From the NCBI GenBank assembly GCA_036172665.1, contig CM069874.1, forward strand, positions 26,805,946 through 26,869,945: DNA of 64,000 nucleotides. Direction: 5' to 3'. This DNA comes from Prosopocoilus inquinatus. Taxonomy: Eukaryota > Arthropoda > Insecta > Coleoptera > Lucanidae. The notes beneath the pieces are model-generated. The model saw only the letters and a list, made by a program, of their open reading frames with translations. It made no database searches and was not told the DNA's origin. The translations under genes were made by a program, and so were the position numbers. Below are positions 37,175 to 47,400 of the stretch, piece after piece (position 1 is the first letter of the stretch; each line of letters starts with the position of its first letter).

Positions 37175-37613
37175 CAAAGTGATTCAGAATAAATGTCCGG
37201 TCCGTTAGGAGCGTATTCACTGAAGTCATGAAAGTACGAAATTGCAAGAAATAAATCTATCAGAGGTATTTTAAAAATCATGATTCATATCTTTCGTATA
37301 TATACACAAGTCCGAAATTAGAATGAATGAATTGCATTTTACATTTTTTCCCCAGAAAGACATAAATAAAAACGTTTTACAGTTTCATTTCAAGGTAAAT
37401 ACTAGTGTTTCGTTCTATTCCACGCGAGTTCATTGCTCTTGTGACGCAATACAACTGTACTAGTGCCCATCAACCAATTTATATTTTAATCATCAATGCA
37501 TTTTATCTCAAAAACTATGAGTGTCAGTCCTCCTATGCATATAGACTTTTTGTTTTCTTTTTTGGTGTACTACCTATGATTGACGGGTCAGACACTTACT
37601 TTGAATCACCCAG
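37175..37613. mobile_element. TA-flanked MITE, (CTGG)GTGATTC ends
   Basis: The left end CAAAGTGATTCAGAATAAAT and the right end, in reverse complement CTGGGTGATTCAAAGTAAGT, are inverted repeats with TA outside (37173-37174, 37614-37615). A second matching stretch, GTCCGGTCCGT / GTCTGACCCGT, lies just inside. No coding potential is recognised. Confidence 0.65.
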
Positions 37614-37615
37614 TA

Positions 37616-38019
37616 TAACAAAATAAGTAATGAGATTTCGTATTCTTGGAAGTTATACTTATATTTGTTCTTGTCCTGCTTTTTAATAAATTATTTTTGC
37701 TTTTTTCCTGCTTATTTAAGCACTCTTTTCCTGACAAATGTCGTGTTTATAATCCGTGCTCTAGTAATAAGAAATGAGGATGTCTGTTTAAAAAAGTTAA
37801 TAGGCGTATAATTTTTATACCTCCACCAAATAATATGAATAAGTGAACCACTCTAAGTTATGTGAAATTTACAGTAATAACCGACGTATCCAAATATTTT
37901 TGGAAAACGATGATGTTCAAGACTTATAAAAACATATATCGTACATAATGGTGAAGAAAATTAACTACCGCACTTGTAAGTTAAAATTCGTAGAAGAAAA
38001 AAGTCGTTTCGATTGCGAA
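37616..38019. other. No gene recognised
   Basis: AT-rich spacer that leads into the 9-bp target copy of the Mutator-like element. Confidence 0.4.
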
Positions 38020-38036
38020 GGAAAGGGCCGGTCTAG

Positions 38037-38141
38037 TACAACTGGCCGCGGTCAACTGGCCGCGGCCTACTGGACGCCGGACAAGTGGCCGCGGGGACAA
38101 CTGGCCGCCGGGATAACTGGCCGCCGGGACAACTGGCCGCC
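38037..38141 (+). repeat. Left terminal array of the Mutator-like element
   Basis: Seven imperfect units of 12-17 bp share (A/T)A(C/G)TGGCCGC. The third unit from the outer end is variant (TACTGGACGCC). The array is strongly GC-rich in an AT-rich setting. It is the inverted partner of 40246-40352. Such arrays are likely transposase binding sites (inference). Confidence 0.88.
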
Positions 38142-38252
38142 GTTGTATGAAGACGTGTCAATACAGAACGCTTTAAGTGTCTTTTTTTTAAGTTTTTTTT
38201 GTGTTTTTTATATTTAGTTACGAATGTATGTACATTATATCTACATTAAATT

Positions 38253-38258
38253 TTTATT
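38253..38258 (-). terminator. Poly(A) signal overlapping the transposase stop codon
   Basis: On the minus strand CAATAAAA contains the TAA stop (38256-38254) inside AATAAA. A message using this signal would have almost no 3' untranslated region. Cleavage position is not visible. Confidence 0.5.
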
Positions 38259-39660
38259 GATTAATTTGGTAATTGTGAGCAATGCCTCGTATGTACTCGA
38301 TAACATTCCGGTTTTCGTAATCTCTTACGATTCTCAGGATACGTTCGTCGGCATCCCTGTATCTTCGAAGTTTTTGGGGTGGAGCATGTCCTGCAACAAG
38401 CTGCTCGTAATAAATATCACGATTAGCTTGGACTTTCCGTAAACCATCAATCAATTTCCATATTGTGGGATGATCTACACCAAGCTCCATTTGTAAACGC
38501 CGATGGCTGGCTTCAGCATGATTGTTGGTACGATCTTGTAAATCTAGCACTCTGTCATACATATTCCACATCTCATGTGGAAACATGGGTTGACGACGTC
38601 CATTTCCCCTGCGGTTTAAACGACCAATGTAATTGTCCTCGAACCAATCTAATATGGGTAGCAAATCGCCAGGTAAAATATCTGACAACTCATTTAATGC
38701 GTTTTCCATATCTTGCATTGGGACAAATGCCAAACCAATGATCATTTTGGCATGTAATGCAAAGTCTGCGTCGTTGTTATAACGGGTAATTAAATTTGCT
38801 TCGTTCAAATGTTTTTTCATGTTTTTCGCTAGATGAAAAAAACATCCTCGAATTTCAGTTTGCGGAAAGTTATTTTGCAGGCTTTTAAAAGCGGCCAGTT
38901 CAAAATCTGATGTAATTGATGTTGGATTTAATGTTGGTGCTAGCGTTTTGATTGTTTCAAATAAATTATCATAAGTTGGTCTTGATTTGTTTGGCAAAAG
39001 CGCATAAAAAACAGGATGTACCCCTCCATATTTCTTTGCTAGTATAACATATACCTGGTGAAACAAATTCGGGGCAATTTTAAAAGTCCCATCTACAAAA
39101 AAATGGTCGCAATTTTGCAGAATCTCTAAATTCCTCTGTCTGCCAAAAATTAAAATTCTCCCTGGACCATGGCCACTGTCGGAAAGTAAGAAGTTTTCTA
39201 TATTGCCAGGTGTGAATTCGTAGATTCTATAACGTTCCGGAATTTGTAACTCTTCCAGGGATGCTGGAATTGCTGGTGCTTGGTGTATTTGTTTTCGCTG
39301 TCTTCGCACCAGTTTTTTCAAAGCCCCTTGAGATGGAAGAGCTCCTTGGCAAGCCAGGTTGAGGTTTTGTGAACATTCGCTGATCACCTGACATGTCGGT
39401 TCTTGTGTCTCTAAAGCCCGTTTTTTAATTGTAGTAATTACTCGATCAGCCTCTGCTTTGCCTGCCGATGTGTCATGGGTATGCACGTTCAAAGTTTTTA
39501 CAGCAGCACCATTTCTAACGTGCACTCGCGCTTTACACTGTCGTCTTTGCTCACATCGCCAAAACTCCGTTTCACCATCCGCGGATAATTTATCAAAAAC
39601 ATAAATATATCCGTCACTATAAAACTTGTCACGATTGCGTTGAGATTTAATAGGCTCCAT
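38254..39660 (-). CDS. Mutator-like transposase (FLYWCH + MULE domains), intact
   Basis: This 468-residue open frame is uninterrupted from MEPIKSQRNRDKF to TAA. Residues about 1-65 form a FLYWCH-type zinc finger (FWRCEQRRQCKARVHV, then HTHD), used for DNA binding. The MULE catalytic region follows: FVDGTFKIAP (near residue 190, first Asp), SDFELAAFKSL (near 250, second Asp), RGCFFHLAKNMKKHL (the C-x2-H typical of MULEs) and RTNNHAEASHRR (near 390, third acidic residue, Glu). The protein would excise and reinsert the element with 9-bp duplication. The gene sits between matched terminal arrays and has no visible intron. A domesticated host FLYWCH gene is less likely because ends and target duplications are intact. 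Confidence 0.93.
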   Translation of the reverse strand: MEPIKSQRNRDKFYSDGYIYVFDKLSADGETEFWRCEQRRQCKARVHVRNGAAVKTLNVHTHDTSAGKAEADRVITTIKKRALETQEPTCQVISECSQNLNLACQGALPSQGALKKLVRRQRKQIHQAPAIPASLEELQIPERYRIYEFTPGNIENFLLSDSGHGPGRILIFGRQRNLEILQNCDHFFVDGTFKIAPNLFHQVYVILAKKYGGVHPVFYALLPNKSRPTYDNLFETIKTLAPTLNPTSITSDFELAAFKSLQNNFPQTEIRGCFFHLAKNMKKHLNEANLITRYNNDADFALHAKMIIGLAFVPMQDMENALNELSDILPGDLLPILDWFEDNYIGRLNRRGNGRRQPMFPHEMWNMYDRVLDLQDRTNNHAEASHRRLQMELGVDHPTIWKLIDGLRKVQANRDIYYEQLVAGHAPPQKLRRYRDADERILRIVRDYENRNVIEYIRGIAHNYQINQ

Positions 39661-39774
39661 TTTGATGTTACTACTTCAAAATGTGAAGACAAACAGCTTT
39701 GAAAATGCTTTATCTACCTGCTTTTATTTTAAATAACAGATCGTAAATACCTCATTAGCCAGATACATTAACTG

Positions 39775-40050
39775 TATTTTGATTGGATGTCTGGTATTTT
39801 CGATGAAAATTATTAAATTAGAAAATTAGAAGAAATACTGTGGATTTCCTAAACTGTCATTTGTAAACAAATTAACTAAGAGGATTTAGGGGGTACAAAA
39901 TTGATTGAATTTCTCTTAATGACTAGTATCTGGATTGGATGTCAGGTATTTCGGATTAGCATAATTAGAGAAGAATAATTATATTAGAAGAAATACTGTA
40001 TTTCTTGAAATTTTAAAACTGAATAATTTGCAAACAAATTTATTCTTATT
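39775..40050. repeat. Imperfect tandem duplication inside the Mutator-like element
   Basis: Two copies about 155 bp apart share GATTGGATGTC(T/A)GGTATTT, then AGAAGAAATACTGT and GCAAACAAATT-like sequence. They lie upstream of the transposase ATG and might hold its promoter. An inverted pair, TACTGTTCTGAGAAAACAAC and GTTGTTTTCTCAAAACAGTA, flanks the next 85 bp (40108-40211). Confidence 0.65.
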
Positions 40051-40245
40051 ATATTTATACTATTATTAATTGACTCGATAAGTGCATAAACATGTTCGGT
40101 CCAAATTTACTGTTCTGAGAAAACAACAAATAACTTTCTAGAATTTTGTTTATGTAATTAATGTTATTAAAATAAAAATCTAAAAAATTTTCGGTTGTTT
40201 TCTCAAAACAGTAAAAATTACTTAAAACGAAAATCTAAAACTGTG

Positions 40246-40352
40246 CGGCGGCCAGTTGTCCCGGCGGCCACTAGTCCCGGCGGCCACTTGTCACGCGGCC
40301 AGTTGACGGCGTCCACTTGTCACGCGGCCAGTTGGCGGCGGCCACTTGTCCC
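40246..40352 (-). repeat. Right terminal array of the Mutator-like element
   Basis: Seven units, inverted relative to the left array, with the same core. Counted from the outer end, the third unit is again the GGACGCC variant, so unit order is preserved between the two ends. Confidence 0.88.
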
Positions 40353-40366
40353 ATTCCGGAAAGGGC

Positions 40367-41175
40367 AAGGACAGCCGGTACCGCTCGTAGCTGGACATAT
40401 AATAATACTAATAATAATGTTTATTGACTGCGTTACAAACAAAATATACAAAAATTGCTAACACTAATTAAACTTGGGTTAAGAAGAAAGCGTAAACTAA
40501 ACTTGTGCTAACAAATGCTTGAAAGTGAGAAAAAAGAGAAAAGAAAAGAGAAATAAAAAGAGAGAAAAGAAATGCAATACAGCCAAAAGGCACGGAGTCA
40601 GCAATATAAAGTTGAATAGGATCAAACAACACAAAGTCTCAACTAAAGCTCAGGACGCAAGTGGTAAAAAAAGTGGAAATTATTTAGAACTTGACGACTG
40701 TTTGTAATCAGTAGACTACAGGACTAATAAAATTGAGATGAGGTTTAGGAAATTATCAATGAATCCAATAGATAGATGAAAAATTACACCAATAGTTACT
40801 AGCTGCGAAGTAAAATTACTTCCACAAATATATGACTTTCAAGAAAGAGCCAGTGAACTGAAAATAGTTTCTCAAATTCGTAGGGGGCAAGACAAATTTT
40901 TCGGAGTTGTTTACGAAATCGGGTTGACAAATATTGAGAAGCAAAAACGCACCAATTAATCGGATACGGCGTATTCGATACCTGGAGTGTAAATTAAGTG
41001 GCAGTTACTGAAATGTAATATGGACAGATTCACTCAAACTGACGGACAAAAACATAAACATGCATTAATTAATCTTTTTTTTTTTAAACTAGTTTAGTCA
41101 GCTAACAAACAATTTTGTTGTATAGCTTAACATACTAAGGAATAACTACAACTAAGACATTTTCCACTGAATCAC
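40367..41175. other. No gene recognised, possible LINE 3' tail
   Basis: ATAATAATACTAATAATAATG near 40400 next to TTTATTGACTGCG could be the A/T-rich tail of a minus-strand LINE, possibly the Jockey to the right, but this is not demonstrated. A purine-rich tract lies at 40525-40580. Confidence 0.35.
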
Positions 41176-41178
41176 TTA

Positions 41179-41358
41179 GGGCCAATTGTACAAATACCGT
41201 TTAAACTGAAGTTCAACTGAACCATGTTCAAAGTAAACAAATTCACATAGGATCCTAAGAACATATGGCACTTACTAAATAAAATTTGATGAGATTTTGT
41301 TCATTTTGAACCTGGTTCAGTTGAACTTGAGTTTAAACTGCATTTGTACAACTAGCCC
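41179..41358. mobile_element. MITE with 3-bp TTA duplication (PIF/Harbinger-like)
   Basis: The left arm GGGCCAATTGTACAAATACC and the right arm in reverse complement GGGCTAGTTGTACAAATGCA are inverted repeats over about 60 bp, continuing into TTCAACTGAACCA. TTA occurs directly at both sides (41176-41178, 41359-41361). The length is 180 bp. Target and GGGC ends fit PIF/Harbinger. Confidence 0.75.
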
Positions 41359-41361
41359 TTA

Positions 41362-43360
41362 GTGTTCGGGCATTTGTCGAAAGGTTTTGTCCGTTTATGT
41401 CGTCTAGTGAAATTTTGCACATTTAGAAGTCTAGACACTTCTATGTTAATGTGGTTTTGGAGCTATCTTTGATGAGAATCGACAAATCTACTAATAACAT
41501 CTGGGACTATCTCCATTTCTAGATCGCGATAAGGGTCACGTACGCGAACATATGAGTACCAAGGCGCATTCACAATACACTTTACTTTGAAATCTTTGAA
41601 TCACTTGGATATTAGGCGCAGCCCCACAACTGAATTCCATATATTCACACTAGTCTTATTGTTTGCTTACATAAGATAAGCTTGTTTGTTTTATGTTGAT
41701 AGCTCGGAGTTCCAGCCAGCCAAGCAACCAACACATTTTTCTGAACTTGATGTTGAGTTCATCGCGCTTCTTCTTAATATGCTCCTAAGCTTGGTGTCCA
41801 AGGTCACACCAAGGTATTTTGCTGTGTTGGCATATGGAAGTTGCATGCCATTAATGAGGAATAGTTGTGGTGTGATCCTCTTATTCGTAAAGTATGTGTA
41901 TGTCAATTTTGATTCGTTGAGTTTAATACGCCACTTCTTAGCCTAGATGGAAACTTTGTTGAGAGCAGTAGTAGTAGTTGTAGTATCCTATAGTATCCTA
42001 GTTGAGTTTTCCACACTCTCTGCTACAGCCAAGATTTCCGTATCATCAGCAAAGGTGGCAGTCGTGCTATATAATGTTGGAGGAACATTGTTAATGTAAA
42101 GAAGATACACTAGCCCCGGCACACTTCCTTGCGGTATCAGCCCTTATCGGTTTTAGTTCTGAGTACGATTCCTTAAGTTTAACACGAAAGTATCGATTAA
42201 TCAAATAGGATTTTAAGAGCATGTAGAAATGATCAGGAATGTATGATCTTAGTTTATGTAGTAGGCCTCCGTGTTAGAGTCTGCTGTTTTGAACGTGTTC
42301 CTAAGGTACACGTGTACACGGACTCCGTGTAATAATATTCGCGAATTAAATACACGTGTAATTAAATACACGAAGCACAGATCCGTTCGGTACATTCAAA
42401 TCAACATACTTTTTTTTTTTACTTTACGTTTTTACAATGACAGTCAAAAACAACAGCAATAATTGACAACAGTTTTCGCTCCATTTTGATGTACAGCTGT
42501 ATTCATTCAGAAAAAAAAACGGGAAAAGAATTTTTTCCAATTGTAAACTTCATTCAATTTGTCAATTAATTGCCTGCTTGACAGTACCTATCAAGAAAAT
42601 ATTAAAATACACTGTAATATAAATACACGTGTAGTATAAATACTACGTGTAAAATAAATACACGTGTAAAATAAGTACACGTGTAATATAAATTCACGGA
42701 TATCTGTGTATTTAATATTACAAGTCCTAAAATTTGAATCCGTGTATTACATGTATATACGTGTACTGTCACGTACGTGAAATAGGAACCTCGACTTCGT
42801 GCCATACTCTGTCAAAAGCCTGTGCAACATCAAGGAAGACGGCAGAGCTCACAAAGTTTTTTCAATTATACCAGTAATTCGATGTACTTGGTCAATCTTT
42901 GAACGAGCACTTCTGAAACCAAACTGATGAGATGGTATCAGCTTTCTTTGTTTGAGAATAGGTTTGAGACGTTTTAGGATCAATTTCTCGAATAATTTAG
43001 ACATAACTGGTAATAATGAAATAGGCCGGTATGATTCCACTCCACTTAGGTTTTTGCTAGGTTTTGGTATCATTTTAACTTCGGCTGTTTTCCATGCGTC
43101 TGCGACGTAGCTTAACCGAATACAAGCATTGATCAAGTTAGTTAATTTTAGAATCTCACCCGTTACAAGGTCATGGCGTGGTGCTTTTTTCGAATTAAGA
43201 TTGTGCTTAATTTCTTCAGCCACTTCCTTAGGAGTTACCAGTGGAATACTAACACATTGCCTTCTTATTTAGACGGAATCTTGTTTCCAGATGTTCTGCA
43301 AATATATTTCCAAGTTGTTTCGAGTCCATTTCCCTTTCGGTCTTCTAATACGAGGTTTTA
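41362..43360 (-). pseudogene. Jockey-clade LINE ORF2 remnant, with an insertion
   Basis: On the minus strand the reverse transcriptase runs from KEVAEEIKHNLNSKKAPRHD (near 43215) through SYRPISLLPVMSKLFEKL (near 43010) and HQFGFRSARSKIDQVHRI (near 42900) to SAVFLDVAQAFDRVWHE (near 42810). After an inserted element it resumes with LLHKLRSYIPDHFY (near 42250), YFRVKLKESYSELKPI and the FADDTE catalytic box (near 42045). NTAKYLGVTLDTKL (near 41825) and a Jockey-type C-terminus (APWYSYVRVRDPY near 41540, then HKRTKPFD near 41390) follow. Frameshifts and stops are spread along it, and the 5' part with ORF1 and endonuclease is missing. Confidence 0.9.
42274..42793. mobile_element. CACGTG-rich element inserted in the Jockey LINE
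   Basis: This roughly 520-bp segment interrupts the LINE exactly between VWHE and LLHK. Flanking octamers CCTCCGTG and ACTTCGTG match at six of eight positions, as expected of an old 8-bp (hAT-like) duplication. Both halves are rich in ACACGTGTA palindromes, at least five in all. GTTCCTA occurs inverted near both ends. No coding sequence is present. Confidence 0.6.
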
Positions 43361-44100
43361 ATTAATATCTCAAGAGAATGAATCCAAAACGGAATGAGAA
43401 AATCGTTCAGTGGATAAACTAAAGTAAGGGAAATCTGATTTCTCTAATTTAATATTAGAATGTTCGAAAAATACGGGAATTTATTTAGTAAATCCGTGGC
43501 ATATAAAAACTAATTAATTGATTAATATTATGTATGCGCAAGTAAATAATATTTAATTATCAGGACAATAAAATAAGAGAGAAGGTATTATTAATGGCTT
43601 GTTTGACAACTATCTATGTACGGTTCGGTCTTATTAGATTTCATCAGAACAATATACCCAAGGTGTAAGGTGTTCATAATTTGGAGGTGAATGGAGTACA
43701 ACAGATTAGAAGACTGAATGCACATTTGAAGCAACAACCAGTGGACAAACTGTACATTCATATTTCAATAACAAATATCTTTTCTCAAATACAATATTCT
43801 AAAGCGAATATGGTCATCATAGATTTCAAAATTGGGTCAAAATTACTTATTTTACCTACAGTTTTTTTTAAATCTCTTAAATCTCGAGATACTAAAAAAA
43901 TCTTTTAAATTCTTCATTTCCGTTTATGGCCATATCAATCAGTTTATTTTCTTTATTCTGTATACGACGTCGACGTGGCGGCATTTTGATTGACATAAAT
44001 TTCTGAAATTATACTATTCTTCTGTATAAGATCTTTAATGTTGGAAAAGTACTTCAAAAAAATGTCATGCCTAGTTATACGCATAGGAGATTTCACGAGC
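43361..44100. other. No gene recognised
   Basis: AT-rich spacer without recognised motifs. Confidence 0.4.
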
Positions 44101-44110
44101 AGACAGACGG

Positions 44111-44330
44111 ATGGCACAGCGGATAGCCGAGCCGACTTATAAAGTCGTGCTACACGTCGGCGTAGGTTCGAATCCCACCCGGGTCATGGATGTTTGTCTT
44201 GTTTTAAGCTCAGATCCAGCTCATAACAAACTGTGTGACTGATTGGAATGGTCGTTAACGATAAGGCAAAATGGCCGATATTGCGCATAGCTTACGACGA
44301 CGAAGGTCTTATATAATTATGTAATCCATG
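44111..44330 (+). mobile_element. tRNA-derived SINE
   Basis: The head matches internal RNA polymerase III promoters: box A TAGCCGAGCCG (44124-44134) and box B GGTTCGAATCC (44165-44175), 30 bp apart. The 5' and 3' sides of the would-be acceptor stem do not pair, so this is not a tRNA gene. A tRNA-unrelated body follows to an A/T-rich tail near 44310-44330. The right end is approximate, and no target duplication was established. Confidence 0.8.
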
Positions 44331-44480
44331 AGGTAGTAATTATGTTCCATTGGTAGTCTTCAATTATCGAAACTGGTGTAAAAGTTATTAGTTTTACAAA
44401 TCTTAGGAAATCGAGATAAGAAATTCGAGGTATAAGACCACTTTCTCGCGACTGAATATTAAGTAAAACAGATTATAATA

Positions 44481-45779
44481 CAGCGACCGCCAAGAAGTTG
44501 GGACATTGAAAATTTTTTATTATTGATTTTTTTTTAGAAACTTTTTGCGCCAATAGATTGTGCATGTTCCATAACCAAATATAAGTAGGACAATGCTGGT
44601 GAGCAACTTTTAGTGTCTCTAAAAATAGCACATACTTAGGATACGAAAATTAAAAAATTTTGTAATGTGGAATTGCTGGACATATTAGACAAAATTTTAA
44701 TAGGATTCAATAATTACTTACAAAATGTGTGTCTTGGTTGCCAGACATTTCCTTCGGTCTAGTTTTTTGAAAAGAAGAAAGAAGATTTTCGATATTCTCA
44801 GTTTTGTTCAACATGTGAAGAAGTAAATGGGCATTTGGTACTTACCTCTTACGAATGGTTAGCTTATTCATTTATATCCATAAGCAGTATTTAAAACAAT
44901 CAAATTTGCTCTTGGGTTTTTAACTCTTGCAGGCACAGAAAAATTTGAAACGATTTTTCATGTTTCTGGTGCAAGGCTTTTTTTAGAGAAAATTTTGTGT
45001 TACTACTTTTGATTTCTTGATTACACAAATCTTCTAACCCTCACTTAGCCTAAGCAGATCTAAAATTGCAAGAATCGCATCTACTTTTTGGTTTCAACCC
45101 GTTTAAATCCGTACTTATAAAATCGACATTGGTACAAACAGTACATACAATTTCATGGCTACCACGAAACATATCGATTTAGAAAGTCGATGCAATTCTT
45201 GCAATTTTTGGTCTACTTAGAGTAAATTGGGATTATGAGAAACGTATTATGACGAAATCAAAAACATTAACACGAAATCGTATGTAAAGAAGGCTTGCAC
45301 CAGAAATGTGAAAAATTGTTTCAAACTTTTTTGTGCATGCAACAATTCGGAACCCAAGAGGAAAATTTATTCAATTAAATATTTTTTATCAATATGAATG
45401 AATAAGCTAACCACTCGTAAGAGTTAAATGCCAAATAACCATTGCCCGCTTCACATCTTGAGTAAAACTGAGAACATCGAAAATCTTCCTTTTTTCGAAA
45501 TACTAGACCGAAGGAAATTTTGTCTGGCAATCAAGACACACATTTTGTAAATAACTATTGAATCCTATTAAAATATTGTCTAAAATGTCCAGCAATTCCA
45601 AATTACAACAATTTTTTTATTTTCGTACCTTAAATATGTGCTATTTTTAGCAACACTAAAAGTTGCTCACCAGCATTGTACAGCTTATATTTGGTTATCG
45701 AACATGCACAAAGTATGTTTTAAAAAAAATCAATAATAAAAAATTTTTCCATTTGGTGCGAACTTTTTGGCGGTCATTG
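44481..45779. mobile_element. 1.3-kb foldback element, about 600-bp inverted arms
   Basis: The left end CAGCGACCGCCAAGAAGTTG and the right end in reverse complement CAATGACCGCCAAAAAGTTC lie inside TA (44479-44480, 45780-45781). Nearly the whole element is an imperfect inverted repeat: arm landmarks include GTTGCTCACCAGCATTGT, GAATAAGCTAACCA and GCAAGAATCGCATC with their inverted partners. Only about 110 bp around 45090-45200 is unpaired. No protein is encoded. A non-autonomous Tc1/mariner-type element is the best fit. Confidence 0.88.
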
Positions 45780-45892
45780 TATAACTTTGTTTTTTTATGT
45801 GCTCTATAACGATATGTGTCCCGAGAATCTTACAAACTAGAATCTTATACATACACACAAAACAAACAAAATTTTTTCTAATAATTATTTGG

Positions 45893-46163
45893 TTCTCTGG
45901 GTATCTCATAACGTACAGAGTAGATTGAAAGGGCAGCTGGATAAGTTCAAATTGAAACTTTTTTCTTACTAAATTTTGGTAAAAAAATCAATAATTTAAA
46001 AGTTACAAGAGTTTAAAGTGAAATTACTTAAGAAACAAAAGTTACTACTGGAGTAATATTGCACGTTTTAAATTCAAATTTGGGGTATTTAAGAGTTAAT
46101 TGAACATTACTTTGCATGAAACAACCATCTAAAAAATGTAGTCACATAAAAGTTGGGGTTATT
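45893..46163 (-). repeat. Fragment of the CTGGGTGTCTC MITE family
   Basis: It matches the reverse complement of the right half of the MITE at 18340-18830: CTGGGTATCTCATAACGTAC at the end, then AAAAGTTACAAGAGTTTAAAG, AAAAGTTACTAC and TGTAGTCACATAA. The other half is missing. Confidence 0.7.
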
Positions 46164-47398
46164 TCACTTTCTTTTTCTTTGTCTGTGTCAAAACAAACGG
46201 AACAAGCGGAGCAAGCCGTAGTACCGTTATTTACTATTTGATTTTAAAAAGCAAAGTATTAAAACAAAAGACTTAAATTGTACCACAAACTGTTAAAGAA
46301 ACGAAATGTTTCAAAGCGAGTAAGATTTTTTGACCATTCCTTCAGGAAATAACTGTTTTCACCTGTTAGAATTGAAATGTTTACAGGTATGCATTTAATA
46401 AATTTAATATTTTAAATCTTATTTGGTCATTTTAAATGTGTTATAATTATTAAATTTAAAATTAGGCAATATGTTCGAATAGCCGATAATTGACAATTAT
46501 TATAATAATTTTCAATTTTGCCCACAAAGGCATCTTTCGTCAAAAACTCCGCGTAAATTGGCTTCAAATACGCGCTAATTGCAAACGAGAACATGCCGCC
46601 TTTGTTTACATTAATTAATATTGTAAGAGCCAACGCGCATTAATTAAACTTGTAAATAAATTACACGGCTGAATAATTTTCGTTCTCTAACGCGACGGCG
46701 ACGAAAATAATTTCGAATTAACATCCTGTTTGACGACGTTCTGTCATAAATTTTGTGTAATGTTTCCCTTTTTTAAGAGGAAATCAGATTTTTGGTTGTT
46801 CGTCGGTCTATTTGATCTGTTAACTGATGCGGTTTTGGTTTAAATCCGTTTACGCTCATTAACTTTGTAAATGCAACCACAGGAAATTAATACAAATAAT
46901 ACGGCAACCGTTGATTATACAAAACTGCAGAACATACATAGAAATTTTAAATAAAAAAGGAGATAAAACTTGATCAAAAAATAAGCCGTACTGATATCTC
47001 CTATAGGGATTTTACAAATACACATACTGTTGTTAATGCCCAGTTAAATGCCTTGTACTCCAGTTTAGTTTCATACCTTAGAGCAGCGTTTCCTAAACTA
47101 TGGGACGCGCATCAGTCTTCAAAGGGGGGTGCAGCAGAATAAATATAAAAATCACATAGAGTTGCGAACAATAAATAAATTTTTCTCGTCATTAATTTTG
47201 TCAAAGGTTGGCACCAAACCGTATTTTATTAAAACTAAGGAGATTTGCGTATTAATTTTCAATGCTTGGAATAGTCTCTTACATATTTAATCTTGACACT
47301 TTCGTGGTAAAACGCAAATAAAAATGTGTAATTTGTGGAATTAAAACAGGCGTTTTGATTGACAGCGAAGATGGAAATGTAATACTCGCGATTGTACA
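46164..47398. other. No gene recognised
   Basis: Unassigned. The part at 46440-46760 is less AT-rich. No gene or bounded repeat was found. Confidence 0.4.
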
Positions 47399-47400
47399 TA

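Larger units (their letters stand above)
38029..40357 (-). mobile_element. Mutator-like element with tandem-repeat inverted ends
   Basis: The 9-mer GGAAAGGGC stands directly on both sides (38020-38028 and 40358-40366), the target size of Mutator-like elements. The ends are inverted GC-rich arrays of seven units each around the core AACTGGCCGCC. The 2329-bp interior carries one intact transposase on the minus strand plus non-coding DNA with a local tandem duplication. An undamaged gene and exact duplications suggest a recent, perhaps active, insertion. Confidence 0.93.

Noticed and set aside
38254..39660. Domesticated host FLYWCH gene
   Set aside because: Matched inverted ends and identical 9-bp duplications enclose the gene, so a mobile element is the simpler reading.
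42600..42720. Microsatellite or CRISPR-like spaced repeat
   Set aside because: The ACACGTGTA repeats are short, irregularly spaced and palindromic; nothing resembles CRISPR repeats, and the context is eukaryotic.
44111..44190. tRNA gene
   Set aside because: Box A and B are present, but the acceptor stem does not pair and a non-tRNA body follows; it is a SINE head.
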